This document shows, piece by piece, positions 13,401 through 28,400 of a stretch of DNA of 64,000 nucleotides (within the stretch, counting starts at the first letter, position 1; every line of letters starts with the position of its first letter). The notes beneath the pieces are model-generated. The model worked only from the letters and a program-made list of their open reading frames with translations, was not told the origin of the DNA and made no database searches. This DNA is from Henricia sp. BOLD:AAB3569. Lineage: Eukaryota; Echinodermata; Asteroidea; Spinulosida; Echinasteridae. The stretch is taken from positions 1,240,001-1,304,000 of the forward strand of contig JBBELK010000297.1 in NCBI GenBank assembly GCA_037783545.1. The letters are read 5' to 3'. The position numbers and the translations under genes are program-made.

Positions 13401-16400
13401 GCTGTTCGACAATTCCATCATGATGTTCATCTGTCAAGTCTTTACCAGCCATCACTGCGTGTTTATTGCTTTCATTCACATTATCAATGGTCACACTGTC
13501 ATCAGATGGGGTATCCATTCTGTTCCCTCCAACGCAATCCAAAGACATGTCAGTTTTATTCACATCAATTGATGGGATTACTAAATCAATAACTGGATTT
13601 TTACTGGATGAGTCACTTATTACAGAGGTGTCTTCCTCTCTGGATTCATCTTCAGCCGTTTCTCCAAAAACAACGCTAGAAGATTTGTCAATTTCTTCGT
13701 TACTTCCATCAGCTGGGTTGACATCTTGAGAAACTAAATGACTTTCTTCAGAACAAGAACTGCCCTCGGGTTCTAAATTCAAAGATCCTTCATCACTGGA
13801 AGGAAAATCTTTCTTATATGCCGAGTTGACATCTTGAGAAACTAAATCACTTTCAACATCAACATTTTCTTGAAGACAAGAACTATTATCAGGTTCCAAA
13901 TTCAAAGATCCTTCATCACTAGACTGAAATTCAGACCCCAGATCTTGTGAGTTCTGAGATCGGTTTAAGTCATCATCCAAGTCTTGAGACAACGAAGCCT
14001 CATCGGTCCTTTCACTCCCTGCATCCAGCGAGTCGGCATACAGACACTGGTACGGTCCATCTGAGGTTCCTTCAGGCACTCCGGCTGAGCTGCCTTGACA
14101 ATGGAGATACTCCTGGCTCGGTAGGCTCTCTAGGGGTGAGGTCTGGGAGAGAGGTAGATAAGCTGTGATGTCTGAGGAGTGTGTTTCATCTGTGGGAATG
14201 CTCACGGCTTTATCGCCTGGACCACGAGCTGAAAAAGACAATGATTGAGGATTTTGTTTAAATGGCATAAAAACATGACAAGTTAGTATTTCTTTTAAAC
14301 AAGTGCCCTTTCAACAAATCTGGAAAAAAATATATAAAGAATGAAGACGGCAAATTATGCAAAAGGTGCAAATAAAAAGCCAAAGCTATCCGCTCAAGTA
14401 CGGTCAAGATATACAGCCTTGGAAGGAAATATTGGACCACTTAAGCAGAAGGTCCGCGGTTCGAATCCCGGTGGAGCCAAGTTGTTTTTCACTGCATCCA
14501 GATTTCCCAAACTCATGGACATTTGTCTACATTTGTATCATCTTGAATTATTCATAAAAATCACTCCTCTTCGGCAGCAGCTGGGCTTATGTCTATGATG
14601 TTTGGTCTTAGAGACAATAGTCATTAGCTCAGGAGGCTTACATGGCATCAAATATTGCTCAGCTGCTTAAAAAAAAACATTGTTCTTCACTGTGCGTACA
14701 TAGCAACCAATGACTTCATCGGCGCGCCGAGTCTGTGCCCCGGACTTGTGACCTATTCACTTTGGAGTGAATGAAATTAAAAACAAGATTCGAGTTCCCG
14801 GATGTCGGCGCCGGCCATAAGACATTCCTTAACAAATTGTTATGTACTTAGGCATAAAAAAAAAATATGTTATGTTGGCGTAACCCGACCGACCCTAAAA
14901 ATACGGCCGACCCTGGATATTTTTATTTTTTTCAAGGGAAGAAATTTAATGATTAATATCTATATGTTTAATATCTATATGCGGTCATTTTCGATCGCTT
15001 AAAACGGATAAATTTGAGTCAACAGCTAAGGTTAATCGCCCAGAGCTGCGCCGATGATGTCAAGGTGGGGTACACGGTGCTGAAAATACAATCGTCAAAG
15101 GAAGAAGCGGGTCCATACAAAGATGTGGAATCAGATGAAACGGCCAGCATTTTGTCTGATTTTGGTTTCCACTTTTTCATGTCATTTTCGTTGCTGGGAG
15201 GAAAAAAAATGTTAAAAAAAAAAAAAAAAAATCCCGACCTACCTACCCTATTTTTGGGGGCCCGTTACGCCAACATAACATTTTTTTTTTTTATGCCTTA
15301 GTTTTGTTCTCAGGTCGCGGGTGGTCCAATAATCTTTTCCAAGGCTGTAGCAAAACAACAGTAATGTACAAAACTGACAGTGGCCAAGACCTCAACGTCC
15401 GTCACGTATCTCTGCAAATACGACGCTGCCATAATGCACAGAATTAATGGCATCACATTGCTGCTTCAGGTAGGAAATTACAAGAACTTTGATAAAGTCA
15501 TCTTGGTGTTTGTTTGACTAGTTTATTTATTTTTATTTTTATTTATTCACCACATCCAACAGCGGAAGGACCGCCAATTACAGGAATGGGATCAATTAAC
15601 ATAGATATTCGAATAACTATCAACTTCTAAGTTGAATTAGAAACGGCCAGAGACACTGGGGGAATCCCTCCCCTTGCTCTTCACGAAAGAATGCTCTGGG
15701 ATCTTTAAAGTGCATTACCTAACACACTGGACCAACGGCTTTACATCCCTTCCGAAGGACGGAACAAGTGTGATTAAGTGCCTTGCTCAAGAGCACAAGG
15801 GCCACAACACGTCACGGCCCGGAATCTAACCCACATTCTAGTACTGGCACAGAAACTTGAGTTCGACGCACTAGACCGCTCGGTCATAACACCCCACAGA
15901 TCTTAAAGGGACAGGCTCGTCAGCAATGTGCGCGCGCCAAATTCATGCCACGAAATACGCAGCTCCATAGCAAAGGCATGGAGCTGCGTATTTCGTGGCA
16001 CGAATTTGGCGCGCGCGCATTGCTGAGAAGCCTGTGCCTTTAACAGTTAAGACTCACAAGTAAATCTTGCAGGCCCAGTGATTGACATGTATTCCATCGC
16101 AGGCATAGAAGGCTCAAAATCCTGTAGATTAAAAAATTGGTTTAAACGAATCAATGACATAACTCCTTTGTTAGAATTGGCACTGGTAAACGTTTTTCCA
16201 AACTTTTTTGAAAGATATCAGTGGATAAGCAAACAGAAATAAAACAGTGGATAAGCAACACAAATTAAAAGTGATTTTTTTTTACCCACTTTCTGTAATT
16301 TCAGAGAATTTGTTTTGACCCAGTTTTGATTAGTAGGTTGTTTAGCACTATTCCTGAAAAAAAATATTGATTTAGCTTAAATGAATTTCAAGATATGGCT

Positions 16401-19400
16401 CATTATACATGACATACAAAACTGGCTTATCCAAGGGAGCCTAATTTTTCATAAGCACGATTGAACACAATGAAGACCTCCAAAGTGTTAAGAAGCTCCC
16501 GTAGACAAGTTTTGTACGTGTCATGTATAATGAACCATATCTTGAAATCCACTTAAGCTAAATCAATATTTTTTTCAGGAATAGTGCTAAACAACCTACT
16601 CATCAAAACTGGGTAACAAAAAATTCTCAGAAATTACAGGAAGTGTATAACAAAAATTATTCATATAAATTATAAGTTCTAAAAGTCACCTGATCCAGAT
16701 AATAGCCATGGCAACCCATTCTTGATCTATGAAAGAAAACAAGAATAAATAAATAAACAAGAAGATTTGGTGTAAATTGGTTTAAAATCTGTAGAGATAT
16801 GGTTATTCAAACTGAACATTCTGTTTGCCAGATATTTCACGACATTTTGAAACATCCCATATGCTATTACAAAAACAAAAAACTCTCTCACAGTTGATTT
16901 AAGCAGCTCGAGACTTAATCTATGACCAAGCTTGCAAAACGACTTATGACTATGACAACTCGCTAACCTTGAGTTTCTGTGGTCATTCCCAAGATGATTG
17001 ACAACTATCATGGAGGCTAGAGTCTGTGCGTTGATGGACATGGTGTTATGGCTGGCTGCTTGCGGGATTCGCTGCTTGCAATCAGAAAACTGTAAGAAAA
17101 AGAAAAACAACAGGAAACAAACAAATTAGAGACTTGCAATTGGATTTTAAACACACGGTATTTCTTCACTTTACCGGTTTTAGCTGGAGTTGCCAAAGCC
17201 AGTTGTTAAAAGAATTTCCACGTATTTTCCCATCAAGGCTGTTAAATGTTTTATTTCCGTTATATTTTGTCTCAATATAAAAATGAAACAAATGAAATTG
17301 CAGTGCATGTATTACACAGATTTGGATAGAATTTTATTTCTTCTCTTCAATTTAATACACCTCACCCATATGAATATTTAACAGCCAAAACCTCACGCTG
17401 CAAACTCCTAATCTCACCACGGAACAAATTGCAAGTCATCAAATCAGGCAGTTTTAACCCATAAAAATACCGCACCTTAGTTGTTGAGCCCCAGCGATGT
17501 CTTGCAGACTGTTCAGTAGCAGTCCGTGGTCTAAACCCTGCCGAGGTTGATCCAGCTGATCTTAAACTCGGCTTCCCTGGGGCACTTCTTGCTCGGCTGA
17601 TAACACAGAGAAGTTTCTTGGTTACAAAAGTGTACAAATATAATAATAATGCCGACAAAGAAATGGCAAAGCACTTTTTGAGTATTATGCAGGAATGTTG
17701 CAAAAAGGGTTTTTGGACTTATCATGCTTTTTGAGATTGACATTGCAATCAGTTTTAATGATGATGGTATAGCATTTATAAGGTGCACAGTATCTACCAT
17801 GACTGTCATTCAAAGGCGCCGTAGCCATTATTATTATTGCCCTTAGGCCTATGGAATTAACAGAATCATCTCGCTTCAACTAGGTGGCTGCCTGGCTAGT
17901 TGCGCACAACCCTATCAGCACTTAGATTGTAGCATTCCCCTGACAGCTCCCCAAATATCGCTTGGGTTGACGAGGCAATTGGGAATTAAGTGTCTTTCCC
18001 CCGGACACTAACACGTTGGCACAAGTGGGGTTCGAACCCATAACCCCTCGATCACGAGTACGGCTGCATACCCACTAGACCACACTTCCATCAAGGATGC
18101 TTAAAGGCCCATTGTATCGTTTGCACTGACCCAAAATTTTACTTCAAGAAAAAAAGTTGACAAGAAAAAAAACTTACTCAAAGTGTTGATAGCAATGGTA
18201 ACAAACACTAAATAAATTTGTTTCTCTCTAAGGTAGTTTTCTTAAGCAATGATGTATTGATGTATTGATGTATTGATGTATTGATGTATTGATGTATTGA
18301 TGCATTGATGCATTGATGCATCTATGCAGGCTAGTTTACCAACATTTCTTTTTATTTCAAGAATCCGTTAAAAAGGGTTTCATCTTACCAATGATATATT
18401 ATATACTGGTTCTTTAAAGCGGTTGTTTTACAATAAAACAACTTGAATATGTGAACTATTACAAGCTTTCAAAAAGACTTGAAATGCTCCTCTGCTTTTC
18501 TGAAATTACCCTTATCGAGGTTTCATGGCAATATCACATATGACAACTTACTTGTATCTATATTGGTCTGGTACCACTCTCCCTTGCCTGCTATTTGTAT
18601 GAGTCAGGTCAGCCGCTGTGTCAGACCTGTCTTTCCTCCTCAGATGCATCACATATTGGGAAGCATCTGGAAGGAGGATTATGGGATCTCCCTTCTTATT
18701 GCGAGGGGTGAAGTCTGTTGAGCTGAGGAGTGAAAAAATGTTGGATGTTAGGTTGAAATTATGCTTGGTGAAAATAGTTAATTTGGAACCGTTTACTTTT
18801 TTCACATATGCTCAAACATTCCCAAGACACCATAACAAAATAATCAATTTGTTTTCTTCTTTTTTTTTTTAGATGAGAATTGAATGCACAACCTTTACAT
18901 TCTACAGCAGATGCCTTAAAGGCCCTATGTATCATTTGCAAGATAAAACCTTTTACAGATTTGTGGAATAAGAGTGTAACATATCTAAGGAAGAATGTTG
19001 GTAAACTAGCCTAAAGAAATTTTAGCTACATAGACGCATCAATGCTTCAGAAAACCTTGAAAATCTATATGTGGATTTTGTGTACAAGTGAATGGTAAAA
19101 CTACCTTCGGTTGTCAATTTTCAACATGGAATACCATTTTGGACGGAAATAAATTCATGTTGTTACCATTGCTATCAACACTTTTCAAGGTTTTTCTTGT
19201 CAACTCATGAAAAACAAAATTGGGTCATTGCAAATGATTCCATGGGCTCCTCTAACGACAAAATGGAGCATTCGGGCACGACTAAGTTAGATAAAAAATA
19301 GAGTTGTTTCGAAAACACAATTTCATTGAAACTTCTTTCAAAGAACTACAATGTAGTAACAATTTAAAGCATAAGATTCTAAATTTATACTAAAAATACT

Positions 19401-22400
19401 GATGTGTGGTAGTTGAAACACATTCAGAGTGAAAACTGCATTGTGTACCCACATAGAGTCAGCTTTGTCTCATTGGTAAATCACAAAGTGTTGCTTAATA
19501 CCTGCACGTTGACTGCCTGCTACTGTTGGGTGGAGCAAACAGATCTTTAGACGACTCCGTGAGGGCGGGGCCAGGCTCTGCAGACAATGAGGGTGCTGCA
19601 TGGTGTTTGGTAGCCGATTGTGGGTGGGGCTGGACTGGGGTGATTTTAAGCATTGGCTGTCGGTAACCATGACGGGGATCTGGGGTCAACTGAAGGTCAA
19701 ACACAAACAATCTAAATAAGTTAAAATAGTTGAAAATGTTACTTATTTCCTGTACCAAATCAGTAACATTTTTAATAATTACCTTGTAAGGGCTTGCAAG
19801 GACTTGAGAAATTGCTGCGACTTGTGAGGACTTACACGGACTTGTGAGGACTTACACGGACTTGTGAGGACTTTGAGGGCCTAGGTAAACACCTGTGGTG
19901 ACTTACAGGGTCTTGTAAGGAGGTACAGGATCTTGTAGATTTTTAGGGTTAACCACTTAGTGGAAAACTTCCTATCTTGTCCTAACTGATTCATATCATC
20001 TAGTCACATTTTGCTGATATCAGACTACACCAATACGACAGCCACAAACGTTACAACATCTCACCTTCTCCCTGAGTAGAGTCAGCTGATCCCCCACCTG
20101 ATCTACAAGATCCACCACGGACTCAAACTTGACCGTCTTTTCTCTGTTACTCCCCAGAGACACACTGAAATGGAGAATTAACAAAACATGTATCCTTCAT
20201 TCATTCTTTATGCTTGAAGAAATGGTTGTGAATCGGAATCAGGTGGGCTGTTCTTAATGACTTCATTTACAATGTAAACTCTTTTAAAGGCTTCTTTCCA
20301 TAGCTCCATTTTTCATCCGTCTTGCGCGTGTTACGTTTGCGCTGTGCTCGTCCGTCTGTATCGGTCTATGGAGCAATTCAGATGCAAACGCAACACACGC
20401 GCAAGATGGATGAAAAACGGACCTACGGAAAGGCGGCTTAACTCTTTCAGTGCCCATTGTTGTTAAAATTTACCCGAATAAAAATTCAAATTTCTTTGCA
20501 TTTTTCGTATTTCTTTTCAATTAGTCAAACATAAAAACAGAAAATCCAGGGTCCTATTTCACAAAAGTTAAAAACATTGTTAAGTGGATTTAGGAACAAT
20601 AAAATATAATTGTTCCTATCTTTAAAAACATGAGTTAAGAATATTTATTCAGGAATGTTTCTAAGTAGGCTTTATGAAATAAGACCCAGGAGTCTGGAGA
20701 TGTAATCGAAGCGTCAAAAGATCTTCCAAATGTCCGCAACTAGAACCGACTCCTTTTTGGTATATATCTTTACTACTCAACCTACCCGTTTCTAGCATGA
20801 GCATTCATTTCATCCGGTGTTTGTGATCTCCCAATTGTAGACTTGTTGCCATTCATGTCAGGGTATTTTCCTGACCTCGATGAAGACCGTGGTTGAGGAC
20901 TGTGCCTTTCTGTGTGGTCGTAGAATTCCTCCAGTGTTGTGGAGTTTATGGTGTCAGCTGATTGATAACATGCTGCCAGAAAATTCAACACAGTTTACAT
21001 TTGAATAACTAAACTCTTGACAACCAAGATTTGAACCTGAGACCACTAACGCACTGGGCAGATGCTCTACCAGCTGAGCTATGACAGACAGTGGTATACT
21101 CCCTCAGGGTTTCCCCCAAGACCTATAACGCACTGGGCAGATGCTCTACCAGCTGAGCTATGAGGCACAGTGGTAAACTCCCTCAGATTTTCCCCAAGAC
21201 TTCCGACACACTGGGGCAGATGCTCTACCAGCTGAGCTATGAGGCACAGTGGTATACTCCCTCAGGTTTCTCCCAAGACCTCTGATACATCGGGCAGATG
21301 CTCTACCAGCTGAGCTATTAAGCACAGTGGTATACTCTCTCAGGTTTTGCCAAGACCTCCGACACACCGGGCAAATGCTCTTCCATGTGAATTCCTTAAA
21401 TATAAGGTCTTGAGTTTGAATCCTGATAAGGAACATATGGTTTTGCTTTTATTAAATATATTGGCAAAAGTATGTAGTACTGTACTTAAGTACAAGTACA
21501 TAAGCAGAATGAGTAAAAAACCATGATAGACTACCATCAATTTATAAAGTAGCGGCTGATGAAAGCCTTACCCTGTGGTGAAGTAATTACAGCTTCTTCA
21601 GCATAGCTAGCAATGGCATCACGTGTATAATACTCTGGCCTTTCACCCCCATCATGACTGGTATATCGGATATTAATAGCTAGTCCACCATGACCGTAAA
21701 ACGACTGCTTGGTCACAACTAACTCTTACCTTGTGGTGACGACACTGCAGCCTGGTCAGCATAGCTAGCAATGGCATCACGTGTATAATACTCTGGCCTT
21801 TCACCCCCATCATGACTGGTGTATCGGATATTAATAGCTAGTCCACCATGACCGTAAAACGACTGCTTGGTCACAACTAACTCTTACCTTGTGGTGACGA
21901 CACTGCAGCCTGGTCAGCATAGCTAGCAATGACATTGCGTATATAATACTCTGGCCTTTCACCCCCATCATGGCTGGTATATCGGACATTGGTAGCTAGT
22001 CCGCCATGACCGTAAAACGACTGCTTGGCCGCGACGTCTTGACCGTAATCCTGGCCCTCCTGGAATACAAGCCACTTCTCAAGATTCTCAGACTTTTTAT
22101 CGACGGCGGTTTGCTGATGGAGCTCTCTGGTGCCATCAACTTGAAAAATACAAAATAAATGTTCTGATGAGAATATATTTTAGGTGTTCTGCCAAAAAGG
22201 TCACGGTGCTCTGCTATTCAATAAGTAACACAATGCTTATCTACATTATAATGGAAATCTGAGGGATAGAATACCTGGAATATCCACATGCATCTGTAGT
22301 TTGATGGGCGATTTACTTCTCTTGTCTGGTGTCTGTCCTCCTCCATACACTTCATCCTCATGCTGTACGCTAGCAATAGGATGCGTGTAATTCAACATGG

Positions 22401-25400
22401 TCGCTACTTCTAAATCAATCTGTCCATTTATATTTGATGGCTGTGGTTTTCTATCGGGACTCCGCTGAGAATAAGGCAGCTCCTTGGGATTATCCTGGTT
22501 TGTTTTCAAGGATTCTGATTGGTCGTCTGTGTGTGATGCAGCAGCCACAAAAGCATTGTGATTAGATGGTTCTGAATCGAGGTAAACGTCTGGGTCAATA
22601 GTAGTCTTCAGGTCTGCAGAGTTGCTATCAAGTTCCTTTAATACAGAATCACATGTGACAAGAGTTAGTGGTACAGAATCGTAACTCAGTTTAGTCAACT
22701 TGAGCTTGGGTCAGTAATGAGAACTGCAAACTTTCCCAGATTTTGGAAAAGTTGCGTGTCTTTGTAGGATTGTGTACGCCAGGAGGGCGCGTCGCGTGCA
22801 CGCGAAGAGCAGGCAATTTCGTGCACGCGAAGGGGGCGCATCGCATGCATGTAACGCATGTAACAAAATGTACAATCCATGCACTGGACGCTCCCCAGCT
22901 ATGGCGAATATACAGGGAAGGAGACCTTAGTTTAATACCGGATTGGTGTATAGGCAAATCCAGTAACTAAGGTTTCTTCCCTGTATATCCACCATAGCTG
23001 GAGCTTCAAATGCATGGACTGTTGGTTTTGTGTTGCCGTTAGGATAAAAAGCGCGGCACACGACGCGCCCACTTCGCGTACACAATCCTACAAAGATGCG
23101 CTGCAACTTACTACTTCCAACCTATTTTACAGTTTTATTTTAGTACATAACCTGCTTGTTGGTAAGCAGGTATTAATTATTTGCACAAATTAAAGAGAAC
23201 TTTTGAAACAAACCTGTGCAGATGAGGGCCTGTGCATTGTATGAATGACATCCTGCGATGCTGATAATTGTTCCCTGATGAATCTAGCTGCAATGCTTGG
23301 ATCATCATACCCACTCCCTGGTCGTGAAGACTCGGGGCTTCTGGGGAGACTGTTGGAGACCTGAGACACAAATACAGGGAGAAAAACAATAGACCGTATT
23401 CACGCAGAAAGACAGTTCAATCGTATCCATTGAATTAGTTCTATAGAATGCACACGGATTGGAAATCAGACATTTCTCCTTGCTTACCTCAGGTTTGTTT
23501 AACCCTGCCAATGCTGTGACATATAAGACCGAATCTGGCAAATCCAGACGCTTTTCGGCATTTCCCATTACGTGATATGGGCCCACAACCTTAAAAAATG
23601 GCCTCTGGGATCAACTTGAACATTTGGCAGAATCAACATCGGGATACATTCAAGATTTGTTTTGTTGTTTGAAATTGAACTGTCTCAAAATTCCTCATAT
23701 TATTGACAACAAATTAAATAATCAACTAGTTTGTCAAACTTTAAAGACCAATAGCTCCATTTCACTTTTTCTGATCTGTCATACTTTAATTGGTCATAAC
23801 TTCGCCAAAAATTATCAGAATTTCCTCAAACATGTTTTAAAAGATACCTTTTTGTATGCACACTAAGCTGATACCAAAACCTAAATTTTGAATTTTCATC
23901 ACAAGTGTTGGGTTTTGCTGGAGCCGGTCACATATGGTCACCCCTCTCTGCCCCTTTCAAGACACCCCTACTTGCTTACCTTGGGTCTGTTTAGCCCTGC
24001 TGGAGCTGTGACAGGCCTCTGGTCACCCCTCTCTGCCCCTTCAAGACACCCCTCCTTGCTTACCTTGGGTCTGTTTAGCCCTGCTGGAGCTGTGACAGGC
24101 CTCTGGTCACCCCTCTCTTCCCCTTCAAGACACCCCTCCTTGCTTACCTTGGGTCTGTTTAGCCCTGCTGGAGCTGTGACAGGCCTCTGGTCACCACTCT
24201 CTGCCCCTTCAAGACCCCTCATTGCTTACCTTGGGTCTGTTTAGCCCTGCTGGAGCAGTGACAGGCCTCTGGTCACCTCTCTCTGCCCCTTCAAGACACC
24301 CCTCCTTGCTTACCTTGAGTCTGTTTAGCCCTGCCAGTGCTGTGAAATATGGTCACCCCTCTCTGCCCCTTCAAGACACCCCTCCTTGCTTACCTTGGGT
24401 CTGTTTAGCCCTGCTGGAGCTGTGACGGGCCTATAGTCACCCCTCTCTGCCCCTTCAAGACCCCTCATTGCTTACCTTGGGTCTGTTTAGCCCTGCTGGA
24501 GCTGTGACGGGCCTATAGTCACCCCTCTCTGCCCCTTCAAGACCCCTCATTGCTTACCTTGGGTCTGTTTAGCCCTGCTGGAGCTGTGACAGGCCTCTGG
24601 TCACCTCCCTCTGCCCCTTCAAGACACCCCTCCTTGCTTACCTTGTGTCTGTTTAGCCCTGCCGGTGCTGTGACATATGGTCAGCCCTCTCTGCCCCTTC
24701 AAGACACCCCTCCTTGCTTACCTTGGGTCTGTTTAGCCCTGCTGGAGCTGTGACAGGCCTCTGGTCACCTCTCTCTGCCCCTTCAAGACACCCCTCCTTG
24801 CTTACCTTGAGTCTGTTTAGCCCTGCCAGTGCTGTGAAATATGGTCACCCCTCTCTGCCCCTTCAAGACACCCCTCCTTGCTTACCTTGGGTCTGTTTAG
24901 CCCTGCTGGAGCTGTGACGGGCCTATAGTCACCCCTCTCTGCCCCTTCAAGACCCCTCATTGCTTACCTTGGGTCTGTTTAGCCCTGCTGGAGCTGTGAC
25001 GGGCCTATAGTCACCCTTCTCTGCCCCTTCAAGACCCCTCATTGCTTACCTTGGGTCTGTTTAGCCCTGCTGGAGCTGTGACAGGCCTCTGGTCACCTCC
25101 CTCTGCCCCTTCAAGACACCCCTCCTTGCTTACCTTGTGTCTGTTTAGCCCTGCCGGTGCTGTGACATATGGTCACCCCTCTCTGCCCCTTCAAGACACC
25201 CCTCCTTGCTTACCTTGGGTCTGTTTAGCCCTGCTGGAGCTGTGACAGGCCTCTGGTCACCCCTCTCTTCCCCTTCAAGACTATCCTCATTAACCCTCCC
25301 ATGAGATGACCGTGTTCTCTTCTTAGCCTTCCCATCTCCATCGAAGGCTACTTGCTTTGTTCGTCTCTTGTCATGAGGGGTACCGGTAGAGTAGTACTTG

Positions 25401-28400
25401 ACAACCTCAGGAGAAAACTGAAGCACTGGGCGTTTATAGATGTCCTTGGAGGCAGCCGCTTTGAAGTGCTAATGCAGAAATGAAAAAAGTAACAATTGTT
25501 CTTCACAAAAGTGTAGAATTACTCAGAAGTTGTAGATGACACTTTGAAAAATAGATTATCCAATTAAAAAAATGTAGCATTTCAGGCACAATTTTGTTTA
25601 ATGCACACAAATAGATTTTGAAGGTACATGTGACAGTATGCCCAGATAGCACAGTTGGTAGAGCAATTGGCCATGTAAGCCAAGGACCTGGGTTCGAATC
25701 CCAGTCGAGGCAGTGCAATTTTCTTGAGTTTTTAAATTCATCTTACAAATAGACATTTTAATTTTTAATGAATCTAAATGTAATTATAATAATTGTAAGA
25801 ACTCTAGATGCCGCAATAGGGCGACATTTCGGGAAGCCTCTCCCCGGGGACCACCGAAATTTCGGCAAGAATCACTCAAAATGACACCATATTTTTCTAC
25901 CCAAAGCTTCCAAAAATGCTTCCAGACCTAAGAGAGACGGTTCTAGACCTAATAAAAATGGTTCTCGATTTAAAAAAAAAATTGTTTGACCTAAAAAAAT
26001 AGTTTTTATATTAGGGCGACACCAAAATGTCGCCCTATTGAGCGTGTCGCCCTATTATACCTTTTTTACACACAAATTGTCGCCCTATCCTAGCATTCAT
26101 AGTTTTTGTAAATGTTAAAAAAATGAACTTAATGACATGTTCAAACTGCAGGTAATGTGTACTGTTGGCCAAGTCCTCATTTTTGTATGGATATGTCCTA
26201 TTTAAAAATGTTGTATCTAGAGGAACATTTATGTCCAGAGGAACATTCTGTGATTTCATTTCTAATTTATGAGTACAACCAAAAGGTATTGAAAGCACTA
26301 TAAAGCAACATTGCTTTCCTGAATCCTAGTAATTATCAACATGTGCAGGCACTCAACATGAACATGCAGCACTGGTGGATACAAAATTAGGTAATAAATT
26401 GCCTTTTATTGAGTACTGCAAAATAAAATAAAAAATACCAGACGAAGAATAAACACATTACGGCCAGCCAGGTTTGATTTTGTACAGAATGAATACCTGC
26501 GCAAAGCATCATCCATCATTTAATGTCAATTGCACCCAAATGAAAAAGATCACAGAACAAATTTTGCAGGTGGTAAAATTGGCTGGACTTTGTCCCTTCA
26601 TAAAAATCTGATCTTTTATGTGCTTCAACAGTTCATACATCAGTAACAATGAGCAGAAATATCCCATTTAACAAAAAAAAAGTGGTTCACTGGCTCATTC
26701 CGAGTAAACAAAAATAAACAATTTTATATTGGGATTCGACTAGGAGACTTCTGGCAAATGTTTTACCGGCTGAGTTGCTCAGAGAAAAGTTGGATTATTT
26801 GGCAAACCCAAGGGATTTTACAAATTGCCTAGTAGAGTGCCCTGTGTGTCATTGGCTTTTCGTTCAAAACTCAATGTTGACCATATGATCTCTCCAATCT
26901 CACATTTGATTATTTTATTTCTATGGTAATTATATTGTGTTTGTCAAATATTTGAAAAAAAAATTATACTGCAGTATGAGCACTGAACAGAAAAAAGGAA
27001 TCGCAGGAACTTACTGGTTGAGAATGAAGCACGCTTTTGTTACTCTGGTACCACTGGTAGACTTTTTTCAAGTCATCCTTTTGCTTCACCCCAGAAGTGC
27101 TGCAGATATGTGAATCAACAATAAAGGGACATTTTTTGTCACATTGTTATCAAGAAGGTACATCCTCCATTTTGTTTAAACTTTGCTCTTCGCTTTTAGA
27201 ACAAAATGCAAAAGGTCTAGAATCTTGTCTGTACATCAGATTATTATTATTTTTATTTACTTCTGGTATTCATACCAAGGATTCCTCTAAAGTGCCATTG
27301 CACTGTCACTCGCAAGCGTGAGGAAACCCATGAAGAATTATAAATTAGAAATAGCCTGAGACACCGGGGAATCCCCCCTTGCTCTTCACGAAAGAATGCT
27401 CTGGGATCTTTAGAGTGCGTTACCGTTACCTAACGCACTGGACCAACGGCTTTACATCCCTTCCGAAGGATGGAGCAAGTGTGGTTGAGTGTCTTGCTCA
27501 AGGGCACAGGTACCGCAGCCGGGGGGAGGTTCAAACCTGCAACCCCAAGTTTTCACCTGTGATTGCGAGTCAATGACCCAAACCACTCGGCCACGGTACC
27601 CCAAAGATTTAAAGATCACGTCATTCATATTCGAATAGCTACAGTAAGAAACAAATTCCAATAGACCACTTTCAGCGCATCTTCGTAGGAAAAACACAAC
27701 TGCATATTAAACGCACATCATGGAAAATGTTGCTCATATACTTGTTCAAAATACGGCGCAGCTAATGCGCGTCACAAAATTTACGCTTTAGAACTCGGGT
27801 CCATACCAAGCAGGCTTACATCATGACCACTTACATAGCAACTTCATGCATCATACGGACAAGGATTCTATAAAACTGTTGGTCCTCCCATTGTTGGTTG
27901 AGCTGGTTACGATCCTTGCATTGATAAAACTGTTGGTCCTCCCATTGTTGGTTGAGCTGGTTACGATCCTTGCATTGATAAAACTGTTGGTCCTCCCATT
28001 GTTGGTTGAGCTGGTTACGATCCTTGCATTGATAAAACTGTTGGTCTTCCCATTGTTGGTTGAGCTGGTTACGATCCTTGCATTGTAATGAAGACAGTTT
28101 GAGTTCCTGTTGGAACTGCTCAATGGCTTGAAGTAGAGAGCTGTACTCGTGGTTCCTGCACAGCTGTTTGAGAAAAAGATCAAACATCCATTAGTGACGG
28201 AGTTGAGTACCGGTACACTCCGAGCACTGAATTATATTTTTGTGTAGAATGATCTACCAAGTCCCTGCATGTACACTATGTATGTCACCCATTATTAGGA
28301 AATTAGTCCATTATGTTTTTGGGGTTTTTTTTGCTTAAAAATAAAGCCTTTCTTTATTGTCAAGAAAGATGGAACGTTCTTAATTAATTTACACACATTG

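Noticed and set aside
23888-24917. Plus-strand repetitive open frames (SLLTLGLFSPAGAVTGLW)
   Set aside because: They are the antisense of the 82-bp exon-edge array; periodic sequence keeps them open by chance.
25638-25712. Functional tRNA gene
   Set aside because: The anticodon loop lacks U33, the D stem and acceptor stem have mismatches, and similar heads occur as SINEs in the window.
27846-28088. Plus-strand repeat frame LLVLPLLVELVTILALIK
   Set aside because: Antisense shadow of the 54-bp coding repeat in exon 2 of the unnamed gene.
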